Below the pieces are notes generated by a model that made no database searches, was not told the DNA's origin, and worked only from the letters and a program-made list of their open reading frames with translations. Source: an uncultured Bacteroidales bacterium (GTDB lineage Bacteria; Bacteroidota; Bacteroidia; Bacteroidales; P3). From it: a stretch of DNA of 64,000 nucleotides. Where the stretch lies: contig CAKZZD010000022.1 of NCBI GenBank assembly GCA_937886715.1, forward strand, positions 5,645 through 69,644, written 5' to 3'. This document shows positions 53,301 through 60,344 of the stretch, piece by piece. The first letter of the stretch is position 1. Every line of letters starts with the position of its first letter. The position numbers and the translations under genes are program-made.

Positions 53301-53929
53301 ATCAGATAGTAAGGATGGCAGAGAGAAAACAGCAGACAGCAGATTCCAATGGCAGCCGACCATCCCCACGCTCCGCTACGGAGGTGTCGCAGGGTAAGAT
53401 AAAGAAGCAGGGGGATAGCGCAGTAATAGCTCAATGTTATATGACCACCCATGCGCTGTAGCTGTGGCGACATGAGCGTGATAAGCAGTGCGCCTGCAAC
53501 GGCATACCATGGAGGTAACTTCAACTCGTACAATAGCAAATATAGTATTATTGCACAGAGGACTATCGACAGCAGGATGAGCAGGTTCATCAGCGGCAGC
53601 ACGGCTCGTTCGGGATGAGCAACTCTGCATTTCCGCAAAAGCTGCAGCGGCATGGCCACAAGTGGTTGCATGCCGGAGAAGGTATGGTATTCGCCGTAGG
53701 GATAGTTCATCGCCCGGCACTGCGTTGCCTCATCGTCATAGGCCACATGGAAGGAGGTCGTATAGACGTCCTTGATGAAGTCTTCGCTGGTGGTCGAAAA
53801 AAAGGTTGTGGGCCAGGTGCGGAACAGATCAAAACCCCAGAAAAGGCCTATCAGCAACAATATGCCGATGGTTGTGGCTGCCAGTCCTCCAAGTTTATGC
53901 CTGTTCTGAGCCATCTGTGGTGTGGTCAA
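50342..53929 (-). CDS. Fusion: polytopic GT-C-like membrane domain + GH5-like barrel + CarboxypepD-reg-like domain
   Basis: 1,195 aa. Residues ~1-435 hold about ten membrane helices, with a first large loop containing YDDEATQCRAMNYPYGEYHTFSG. A long extracytoplasmic part follows: ~435-615, ~615-735 jelly-roll-like, and ~755-1040 a TIM-barrel glycosidase-like domain of GH5/clan-A type. The barrel starts FVLDGEPWFPLMLNY; the candidate acid/base is Glu886 in MMNEP and the candidate nucleophile is Glu973 in VGETGLP. Residues ~1072-1135 are CarboxypepD-reg-like (VTGKVFDTDGQPIEGAVV). It is last in a five-gene operon and its first 35 nt overlap the 73-aa gene. It may transfer or trim surface sugars; substrate unknown. 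Confidence 0.8.
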   Translation of the reverse strand: MTTPQMAQNRHKLGGLAATTIGILLLIGLFWGFDLFRTWPTTFFSTTSEDFIKDVYTTSFHVAYDDEATQCRAMNYPYGEYHTFSGMQPLVAMPLQLLRKCRVAHPERAVLPLMNLLILLSIVLCAIILYLLLYELKLPPWYAVAGALLITLMSPQLQRMGGHITLSYYCAIPLLLYLTLRHLRSGAWGWSAAIGICCLLFSLCHPYYLIFFVVISGGEHLYLLLRRKPLGWSFCRLTLSFLLQVVIPFLLFFILTHVGLQPGDRTSVPSGFHHYTGRLPGLIFPYGRLYFWEDSHLFSSVQWEARSYIGLLSVIVSAIILYRFFANFFRRRYPAMLRPTPSRELNLFLLLATALMIFACGVPFNWLPHNMVSYIGPLAQLRAQGRLVWLFYYVINIVAVYGLYHWWRKSPRGWRTAVLTTILLLFSAEAVAYNWRNKALYINRWEEWTDYDNRLPSNRCLKQLDHGNYQAILTLPLFNVGSEFIYLPSKDDMFRRSALLSMKTGLPLVCNESSRSIITQAWDCIALSRPLWTPPSYPDNLPDERPLLLAVSSDSTLLTPTEKMLLHHATPVMEWNGIRLMSLQLDAFNKVADETAQQLAFMYEQATLDSVDAIIQSSLPVDADIHKHTTIYDGSVPSEREVEISLWMSHIMDDQYSRSSLTVNAYNAGGACTEIFRRSVNKLIDIINVDANEGLIRLSCTLPDDCSRIQIKIRNREMRPSPVSFRNLLIRPASQHVASQVGVVQYIDNIPLPTPNPYVALRGGHFVLDGEPWFPLMLNYKAFIRNGEVVPAPWYTGGGIREHFDTIASWGFNAVRVCLDVMDEGGDTAAMYLATRRMVQQADSAGLRVMLLIKPPLDDYWRAYTIGLMKRLADLPALWAYDMMNEPLYFDPEPRRDKEEAVAIVRQWRQLVRSYAPHQLFTVATAEPIEVFEWDPSMLPVDFIEMHTYHPLRVQAEMWWYSHYCGKPWMVGETGLPADGDSVPYRDQVAFMWETYRYAKINGAAGYGWWEFQDCPEGVNFEAQYTGLRDAQGVRKAAAALPKKLPGMCLGVALDADRLPPANYGNMLAYSNLAVTGKVFDTDGQPIEGAVVRGWNDDWSVGVNTYTDSAGCFRLVSNDVCVHFEVSAPGCSRQKFNRTSLFSSVPELPCRDREYQQIPLLGWSKGNMLLPCEPMRFAATGATEADMGIVQLKRF

Positions 53930-54116
53930 TAAGATAGAGAGGCCTGTTTTTTACCTCGTCGAGGATGATGCCCAGATAGTAGCCTATCACACCCACCACG
54001 AGGAGCGCCACATAGCCTTCGGCGGGAACGGGAAGGCTGTTGTCGTCGACACACATGGGGGGCTTATGGGTGCAGGCAGCCAGCAGCAGAAGGGAGAGGA
54101 GCCATCCGTTTCTCAT
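53895..54116 (-). CDS. 73-aa lipoprotein-like protein with a GT2 (GtrB-like) C-terminal tail
   Basis: 73 aa. MRNGWLLSLLLLAACTHKPP is a lipoprotein-like signal (LAAC lipobox, Cys15). After a short polar stretch comes one hydrophobic segment and the tail VALLVVGVIGYYLGIILDEVKNRPLYLIDHT. This tail closely matches the C-terminus of the GT2 enzyme two genes upstream (VVLLVVGITGYYVGIVLDEAKGRPLYLIDYT), and the two DNA segments are about three-quarters identical by eye over ~90 nt. It overlaps both neighbours (4 nt upstream, 35 nt downstream), so it sits in a coupled translation chain. It could be a partial duplication of the GT2 3' end captured by a lipoprotein leader. Function unknown. Confidence 0.65.
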   Translation of the reverse strand: MRNGWLLSLLLLAACTHKPPMCVDDNSLPVPAEGYVALLVVGVIGYYLGIILDEVKNRPLYLIDHTTDGSEQA

Positions 54117-55969
54117 TCGTAGTATAGTTTATGGGGAATCATGTCGCTGACGACAATCTCCCAGGGGTTGATTCCTTCGTCGTCGAGGGTGCAGTGGGTA
54201 ATGGCCTCTCGCCTGGGTGCATTGACAGTGGTCAGGTGGGTGCCCGAAGCGGAGGTGTACACGACGGTATAGCTCTTCTCGGGTGAGAGGTAGAACAGGT
54301 CGGCATGCGACGTCCGGGCCTCTTCGGGATTGTCGGGCAGTCCATCCACTTGGGCAAGGATAACAAGCAGTTCGCCGGATTTCTTCGACTCGATGGCGTT
54401 GATGAAATAGACGGGGGCCTCGGGGGTGTCGGCGGCGAATGCTTTCAGCATCTCGTATTTGTCGGTGCATCGCAGTTTGTTCTTGCACCGCAGGTTGATC
54501 AGGTCTTCAATGTCTTCGGTATCGTTGGCAATGGCAAAGGCCATCTGCGAAAAGCGATGCAGAGCGTCGGTGTAGACAATGGCGTCCTCGGGCAGCGCGT
54601 CGAAGTAGCCGCTCCGGCCCATGTGGTTGAGGATGTCGACGCGGTTCTTGTTGCAGGCTTGCGCTCGGGCCATGTGTTCGTTGGTGTAGCCGTTGAGGAG
54701 GGTGAAATAGCATAAGATGATGCACCATAGTATCCGGAGGGCGTTCCGCCATCCTGTGCGTCTAATCCCTTTGAGTGATGCCGTCACCGCTGCCATCAGC
54801 ACCAGCGCTACGCCGAAGTAGGAATACAGCGAGGTGACGTAGCCTTTCATCCATGATGCCCAGTCGGCGTTGTATTTCGCCGACAGGGCTATCAGCGTGT
54901 GCGCAAACAGGGCGATGGCTGTGCCCACCACGACGGTCTTCACCACCTGTCTCCAGGTAAGGGTCGAGGGCTTCTTGGTCAGCCACCACAGCAGTCCCGC
55001 CGCCAGCAGCGCACAGATCCATGTGGTGGGCGAGGCGTGCCCCATGATGCTCAGCGGCGAATTGGAATGCCCTTCGGGCAGGAGGGAGTAGTCGGCAATA
55101 AGTCCTTTCTTGTGGAAGAAGATCTGCCCCGGGAGCGCAATGGTGGCACATTTGTACATCACCCGCCAGAAGTTCGACAGGCTGAATGTGGCGGCGTTGA
55201 ACGAGGTGCCATCGTAGAACGAGATTCCACTGTGCTGCAGATAGAGTCTGTATCCCATGTATATGGCGACATAGATGACCGCGGCAATCAATAGCGGCAA
55301 GGTCTCATGGTAGGTGGCGCGGTTGCGCAGCATCGGCGCGAATCCTTCGCGTCGCCAATGGCGGATAAGAACATAAAGACCCAGCATCATCGCAAAGATG
55401 AGGTAGGTCTCGTAGAAGAGGAAACTGATGAATATCAACAGCCCTCCCACCCAGGGGCGCCATAGGCGTCGCTCCCCTTCGGGGCGCTGGTAGTAGGTCA
55501 CATACATCAGACAGCCCAGCAGGAAGATAATCAGGCTGAAGGTGAAGTAGAAGGGATAGCTCGCAACGGCGATGAAGTAGTTCGGGGGTGCGGCAACGGT
55601 GTTGATGAGCAGGAGCAGCAGCGTGATCAATGCAGCCTTGTGCGAGTGGAGCACCCGGCCGACGAGGTAGACAAACAGCAGGTAGGCCCCGTAGAGTGTC
55701 CCGTATTGTATCACTTTCGCCGCCAGGAAGTTGTCCGGCAGGTAGGGCACATAGTAGAAGTATTTCGTGATCAAGAAGTAGAAGCGTCCGGTGATGGCGT
55801 AGTAGTAGTGGTCCATCGCCCAGTAGTCCCACGACTGCTGGGCGGTGACATAATACTGGAAGTCGTCGGAGGTGTTGAATCCGATGTCGAACAGCGGTAT
55901 CGCCATCAGCACCGCCACCGCCAGCAGGGCCATATAGGGGAGCAACGTCTTCAATGCCGGAAGCTTCAT
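54113..55969 (-). CDS. Polytopic membrane protein, GT-C-type glycosyltransferase candidate
   Basis: 618 aa from MKLPALKTLLPYMALLAVAV; the ORF upstream to 56143 lies within the GT2 gene. About 11-12 membrane helices cover the first ~460 residues. The first periplasmic loop carries an acidic pair typical of GT-C enzymes (GFNTSDDFQYYVTAQQSWDYW). The C-terminal ~160 residues form a soluble domain (YFDALPEDAIVYTDALHRFSQMAFAIANDTEDIEDLIN..). I cannot name the family; the topology and the adjacent GtrB-like GT2 suggest lipid-linked sugar transfer to a surface glycan. It starts by an ATGA overlap with GT2 and ends by an ATGA overlap with the 73-aa gene. Confidence 0.75.
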   Translation of the reverse strand: MKLPALKTLLPYMALLAVAVLMAIPLFDIGFNTSDDFQYYVTAQQSWDYWAMDHYYYAITGRFYFLITKYFYYVPYLPDNFLAAKVIQYGTLYGAYLLFVYLVGRVLHSHKAALITLLLLLINTVAAPPNYFIAVASYPFYFTFSLIIFLLGCLMYVTYYQRPEGERRLWRPWVGGLLIFISFLFYETYLIFAMMLGLYVLIRHWRREGFAPMLRNRATYHETLPLLIAAVIYVAIYMGYRLYLQHSGISFYDGTSFNAATFSLSNFWRVMYKCATIALPGQIFFHKKGLIADYSLLPEGHSNSPLSIMGHASPTTWICALLAAGLLWWLTKKPSTLTWRQVVKTVVVGTAIALFAHTLIALSAKYNADWASWMKGYVTSLYSYFGVALVLMAAVTASLKGIRRTGWRNALRILWCIILCYFTLLNGYTNEHMARAQACNKNRVDILNHMGRSGYFDALPEDAIVYTDALHRFSQMAFAIANDTEDIEDLINLRCKNKLRCTDKYEMLKAFAADTPEAPVYFINAIESKKSGELLVILAQVDGLPDNPEEARTSHADLFYLSPEKSYTVVYTSASGTHLTTVNAPRREAITHCTLDDEGINPWEIVVSDMIPHKLYYE

Positions 55970-56895
55970 GGGTTCTTCTCTTTGGTGTAGTCGATGAGGT
56001 AGAGGGGTCTCCCTTTCGCTTCGTCGAGCACTATTCCCACATAGTAGCCCGTAATGCCCACCACGAGGAGCACCACGGCGGCGAAGGCGCTGAGGAAGAT
56101 GATGAGCGTGGTGTAGCCTCCCACAGGACGGTCTACAATCCACATGACGATGGAGTAGACGATGAGCGCCACGCTGAGCAGGCCGAACAGCAGCCCGCTG
56201 TAGATGCCCAGTTTCAACGGTGCCTTTGTGAATGCTGCGATGGAGGTGAAAGCCAGCCGCGTAAGACTGGAGAGGCTGTAGTGGCTCTTGCCTGCAGCAC
56301 GGCGCGGTGCCTGATAGGACAAGGTAGCCGAGCGGAATCCCACCGTCTGTATCAATCCGCGCAGAAAGCGTGTACGTTCGCGGTAGTCGTTTCGCAGCAC
56401 GTCAGCCACACGTTGCGAGACAAGGAAGAAGTCTGAGGCGTTGGGCTGCAAATGGGTGTCGGAGAGACGGTTGATGATTCGGTAGAAGAGCCGCGAGGTG
56501 ATGTGATTGAGCCAACCTCCGTCGGCACGCTCTTCACGAACCATGGTCACGATGTCGTTCCCTTCAGCGTGGCATTTCAACATCTCGCCCAGCATTGCGG
56601 GCGGATTCTGGCAGTCGGCGTCCATGCAGACGATGGCGTCGCCTGTGGCATGGTCGATGCCGGCAATCATAGCCGCCTCGTGTCCGAAGTTGCGCGTAAA
56701 ATGGAGAACACGCATGCACTCCCATTCCGCAGCGATGTTGTCGAGCAGCTCGCGGCTACCGTCCACCGACCCGTCATCCACCATCAGCACCTCGGACTCA
56801 CAGTCAAGGCCAGCAAGTGCTGCCTTCAGCTCTGCTACGAACTGCGGCAGCACTTGCGCCTCGTTGTATACCGAAACTACAATCGATAGTTTCAT
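55966..56895 (-). CDS. GT2 family glycosyltransferase (DPM1/GtrB-like, membrane-anchored)
   Basis: 309 aa. The GT2 fold starts with LSIVVSVYNEAQVLPQFVAELKAAL, then VLMVDDGSVDGSRELLDNI, the metal-binding DAD in IVCMDADCQNPPAMLGEMLK, and GFRSATLSYQAPRRAAGKSHYSLSSLTRLAF. Two C-terminal membrane helices (about 232-254 and 266-288) end with GYYVGIVLDEAKGRPLYLIDYTKEK. Such enzymes load a sugar onto undecaprenyl phosphate on the cytoplasmic face for later transfer by a GT-C protein. It starts 3 nt after the M16 protease stop and overlaps the next start codon. Sugar unknown. Confidence 0.9.
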   Translation of the reverse strand: MKLSIVVSVYNEAQVLPQFVAELKAALAGLDCESEVLMVDDGSVDGSRELLDNIAAEWECMRVLHFTRNFGHEAAMIAGIDHATGDAIVCMDADCQNPPAMLGEMLKCHAEGNDIVTMVREERADGGWLNHITSRLFYRIINRLSDTHLQPNASDFFLVSQRVADVLRNDYRERTRFLRGLIQTVGFRSATLSYQAPRRAAGKSHYSLSSLTRLAFTSIAAFTKAPLKLGIYSGLLFGLLSVALIVYSIVMWIVDRPVGGYTTLIIFLSAFAAVVLLVVGITGYYVGIVLDEAKGRPLYLIDYTKEKNP

Positions 56896-56898
56896 GGT

Positions 56899-59811
56899 TT
56901 AGTAACCGAAGATCTCGTCCAACGTGAGCTTCTTCACCTTGCCGAACTTCGAGAGGGCGTTGAAGTCTATCTCGCTCTCCTTGCCGAGGATGAGATAGGC
57001 TTTCTTCTGGCCCTTGATATGCTTCTGTTGGAAGTTCACCAGACTCTGCATCGTCATCGCAGGATAGGCCTCGAAGTTCGAGCGCGTCAGCGGCTCTTTC
57101 CAGCCCATGCGCTCGCAGTTCAGGTAGCTCATGATGATTCCGCGCTTAGTGGTGCGGGCCGTGCGGGCCGATGCCATCAGGGCCTCCTGCGCCAGCTTGA
57201 AGTTGGCTTCCGCCTGCGGCATGTCGTTGAACAGCTCTTCGTAGGCATTCAGTGCGTCGAACAGCTTGTCGTTCTGCGTGATCACCTGTGCCTGGTTCAT
57301 GAACCAGCCGTCCTTGCGGCCCGTGTTGGTGTAGTAGCTGCTCGCGCTGTAGGCCAGGCTCCTCTTCTCGCGCATCTCCTGGAAGACGATGGCATTCATC
57401 GAACCGCCGAAGTACTCGTTGAACAGGTTCACCTCGGGCACAAGCTTCGTATTGTACTTGTCGCCACGGAAATATTCGGTCACATACGTGTTCTTGGCAT
57501 CATAGTCCACAAACAGCACCTGGTTCTGCGTCGTGGCCTGAGGATGGTACACCTGGTTGACGGGAGCCTTCTTGAAGCTCTTGGGCGTGCGGTGGATATC
57601 GTCCACAATGCCGCGCACCACTCCCAGCGACAGCGGTCCGTAGTAGAGCACACGGTGCTTGTAGCTGAACAGGTTGTTCAGCGCCTCCACCAGATCCGTG
57701 GCCTTGTAGCTGCGCAGCTGCGCATCGGTCAGCGTCTCGCCCTTCACAAACTGCTCGCCATACACACCATAGTTGTTCAGCGCGCGGAATGCGGCACGCT
57801 GGTTGGTCTTGTTGTCGGCACGGCTCTTGATCAGGCGCTCCACCAGCGCGTTCAGCGCCTCCTGGTCGGGCTTGGCAAAAGCCATGATCTCCTCCACCAG
57901 ACGCATCGCCGGCTCCATGTTCTCGCTCAAGCCGCTGATGCTGACGGTGATGTTCTCGGCACCCACATTCACGCTGTACGAGCATGCCAGCTTGTAGAAT
58001 TCTTCCTTGATCTGCTCGGCCGTATAGTGCGTCGTGCGCAGATACTCGAGCAGGTCGGCCGCCAGGTCGATACTCTTGTCGGCAAGTCTGCCGAACTCGA
58101 AGCGGTAGTCCAGATTGAACGTCCCGTTCTCCTTGTTCTGCACATACAGGATGTCCAGACCGCTGTTGGTGCGGCCCTTCTGAAGGTCCTTCTTGAAATC
58201 CACAAACACAGGCTCTATGGGCTTCACCACGCTCTCCTTGATGCTGCGCAGGAACGCGCTCTCGTCATCGCGGCTCACCTCGATCGGCGTGATGGCCGGC
58301 TTGGTCACCTTCGTCACCGGATCCGGCGTGCCCTGGCGCTTGTACACCACCACATAGTTGTTCTTCTTGAAAATGCGGTTGGCAAAATTCACCACATCCT
58401 GCTTCGTGATCTTGCCCAGCTCGTCGATCTCGTTGCACACATCGCCCCAGTTGCGGTGCTCCACAAAGGCATACGCCATCTGGCTGGCACGGCTGTTGTT
58501 GCTCTCGGCGCGCTTCATGATCGACAGCTTCATCTGGTTGATCGAAGCCTCCAGCAGCCAGTCCTCAAACTGGCCCTGCTTCACCAGCTCCACCTGCTGC
58601 AGCAGCAGGTCGCGCAGCTGCTCCAGCGTCTGGCCCTGCGCCGGACGGCCGCCCAGCATGAAAGCCGCATAGTCGTTCAGCGTATACGTGCCCGCATAGG
58701 CACCCAGGCACAGCTGCTGCTGGTTCAGGTTGAGGTCGATCAATCCGCAGCTGCCATTATTCATTATATTCTCCAGCGCCGTAGCCAGCAATGCATCGCG
58801 GCTGCCGTTGCCCTCTTCAATGCGGAAAGCGATGGTGATATTCTCCGGATCCAGGCCGTTCACCGTACGCACAATCGGCGTCGTGATGGGATCCTCGGCC
58901 ACCTTTGTGAACACCGGCACCTCGCCTGGCTTCCAGCAGCCCATATACTTGTCGATGATGCGGATCACCTCGTCCGGATCAAAATCGCCGGCCATCGCCA
59001 CACACATGTTGTTCGGCACATAATAGGCAGCGTGATACTCGCGGATGTTGCGCATCGATGGATTCTTCAGATGCTCAATCGTGCCGATGGTGGTCTGCGT
59101 GCCATAAGGATGGTGCGGAAACAGCGCCGCCATCATCGTCTCGTTCACACGGCGGTTGTCCTGCGCCATGCCGATATTCTTCTCCTCATACACAGCCTCA
59201 AGCTCCGTGTGGAACAGGCGCAGCACAAGGTTCGGGAAACGGTCGCCCTGCACTTTAGCCCAATTCTCCACCTGGTTCGACGGGATGTTCTCCACATACA
59301 TCGTATAGTCGTTGCTCGTGAAAGCATTCGTGCCCGTCGACCCGATGGCCGTCATCGACTTGTCATACTCGTTCGCAATCGCAATCTTCGAAGCCTCATA
59401 GCTCAAACTGTCGATCGCATGATAGATCGACGCACGCATCCCAGGATCGTCAAAAAGGCGGTAAGCCTCATACAAATCCTCGATCTTCTGCAGATACACA
59501 CGCTCGGCCTCATAATCCTTCGTGCCCAGCTGGTGGCTGCCCTTGAACAGCATGTGCTCCAGATAATGGGCCAGACCCGTCGTCTCGGCAGGATCGTTTT
59601 TCGAACCCGCGCGCACAGCCACATATGTCTGAATGCGAGGAGCATCCTTATAGACGCTCAGAAACACTTTCAACCCATTGTCAAGCGTATACTCGCGCAC
59701 ATTCAACGGGTCGTTAGGATAAGTTTTGTACTGGTACTTCTGCCCCATCGCGTTGCCGCCGAAAAGCACAGCACCCACGAAACAAAACATCAAAACCGCC
59801 TTTTTCATCAT
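56899..59811 (-). CDS. M16 family zinc metallopeptidase (pitrilysin-like, secreted or periplasmic)
   Basis: 970 aa with a signal peptide (MMKKAVLMFCFVGAVLFGGNAMGQ); MKK one codon later is an equally plausible start. The inverted zinc motif HYLEH (HxxEH) is in TTGLAHYLEHMLFKGSHQLG, with the distal Glu in FHTELEAVYEEKN, as in active M16 N-domains. There are two further M16-like half-domains (FVDFKKDLQKGRTNSGLDILYVQNKENG onward; YHPQATTQNQVLFVDYDAK, GGSMNAIVFQEMREKRSLAYSASSYY). The length fits four-domain pitrilysin/insulinase proteins. It would degrade peptides in the periplasm. It is the first gene of the five-gene operon and has a promoter at 59865-59872. Confidence 0.92.
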   Translation of the reverse strand: MMKKAVLMFCFVGAVLFGGNAMGQKYQYKTYPNDPLNVREYTLDNGLKVFLSVYKDAPRIQTYVAVRAGSKNDPAETTGLAHYLEHMLFKGSHQLGTKDYEAERVYLQKIEDLYEAYRLFDDPGMRASIYHAIDSLSYEASKIAIANEYDKSMTAIGSTGTNAFTSNDYTMYVENIPSNQVENWAKVQGDRFPNLVLRLFHTELEAVYEEKNIGMAQDNRRVNETMMAALFPHHPYGTQTTIGTIEHLKNPSMRNIREYHAAYYVPNNMCVAMAGDFDPDEVIRIIDKYMGCWKPGEVPVFTKVAEDPITTPIVRTVNGLDPENITIAFRIEEGNGSRDALLATALENIMNNGSCGLIDLNLNQQQLCLGAYAGTYTLNDYAAFMLGGRPAQGQTLEQLRDLLLQQVELVKQGQFEDWLLEASINQMKLSIMKRAESNNSRASQMAYAFVEHRNWGDVCNEIDELGKITKQDVVNFANRIFKKNNYVVVYKRQGTPDPVTKVTKPAITPIEVSRDDESAFLRSIKESVVKPIEPVFVDFKKDLQKGRTNSGLDILYVQNKENGTFNLDYRFEFGRLADKSIDLAADLLEYLRTTHYTAEQIKEEFYKLACSYSVNVGAENITVSISGLSENMEPAMRLVEEIMAFAKPDQEALNALVERLIKSRADNKTNQRAAFRALNNYGVYGEQFVKGETLTDAQLRSYKATDLVEALNNLFSYKHRVLYYGPLSLGVVRGIVDDIHRTPKSFKKAPVNQVYHPQATTQNQVLFVDYDAKNTYVTEYFRGDKYNTKLVPEVNLFNEYFGGSMNAIVFQEMREKRSLAYSASSYYTNTGRKDGWFMNQAQVITQNDKLFDALNAYEELFNDMPQAEANFKLAQEALMASARTARTTKRGIIMSYLNCERMGWKEPLTRSNFEAYPAMTMQSLVNFQQKHIKGQKKAYLILGKESEIDFNALSKFGKVKKLTLDEIFGY

Positions 59812-59864
59812 AAAAAACTGTATTTTAGGTTATTATTAATCATCATACATCATTTCTTCATCTG

Positions 59865-59872
59865 CAAATATA
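59865..59872 (-). promoter_or_regulatory. -7 box upstream of the M16 protease operon
   Basis: Minus-strand TATATTTG, an exact TAnnTTTG match, about 54 nt upstream of the start. It is the only clear promoter I see for the five genes down to 50342. Confidence 0.55.
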
Positions 59873-59928
59873 CAAAAAAAATCAAAACCGCCCACCCCGC
59901 CCCAAACAAATCCCCCCGCGTCCCATCC

Positions 59929-60012
59929 CCCTACCACCCCTTACCACCTCCCTACCATCTCCCTATCAACTCCTACCCAACTCCTACCATAGTAGGAGTT
60001 GGTAACTGGTTG
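59929..60012. repeat. Bipolar 11-bp repeat array, copy 5 (divergent gap M16 / ferredoxin oxidoreductase)
   Basis: Core CTCCTAC-CATA-GTAGGAG at 59981-59998, with the inverted repeat extending to 59977-60002. Left arm outward: GTAGGAGTTGG, GTAGGAGTTGA, TAGGGAGATGG, TAGGGAGGTGG, TAAGGGG. Right arm outward: GTAGGAGTTGG, then degenerate. The central CATA is the reverse complement of copy 1's TATG. It sits in the 533-nt gap 59812-60344. The stretch 59885-59980 is strongly C-rich and almost G-free. The stretch 60015-60280 shows no gene, only a promoter near 60283. Confidence 0.88.
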
Positions 60013-60282
60013 TCAGGTAGTTAGCAGGCACTTACGTCGATGTTGCCTCAGAGAGGCCCTGCACGCCCTCACAACCATCATACTATCAGTCACTTGCAAC
60101 CGTCCTTCACAACATATCCCTTGCAGAAAGAATCCACCCCTGAACGCCATCGCCACCCCCTGATGCACCCGCCTGCCGGACACCCCCTCTTCCCCCTCCC
60201 TCCGCATCACGCCACGGGGAGCGATTTTTCCGGCAGATTTTTTATTAAATAATATTTTTTCTGCATTTCTGACTTTTTTTTG

Positions 60283-60290
60283 TATCTTTG
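60283..60290 (+). promoter_or_regulatory. -7 box of the 2-oxoacid:ferredoxin oxidoreductase operon
   Basis: TATCTTTG followed by CA, an exact TAnnTTTG match preceded by a T-rich stretch, about 54 nt upstream of the ferredoxin start. Confidence 0.6.
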
Positions 60291-60344
60291 CAGCCAATAA
60301 ACCGTTTTGAAAAAACAACATATTAATCTTATAACATTAAAATT

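Noticed and set aside
57019..60024. A 1,001-codon plus-strand ORF opposite the M16 protease gene
   Set aside because: It is the antisense shadow of a GC-rich, codon-biased gene. It has no domain logic, is rich in His/Arg/Leu/Val from reverse-complement codons, and lacks a promoter. The M16 reading has a signal peptide and the HxxEH motif.
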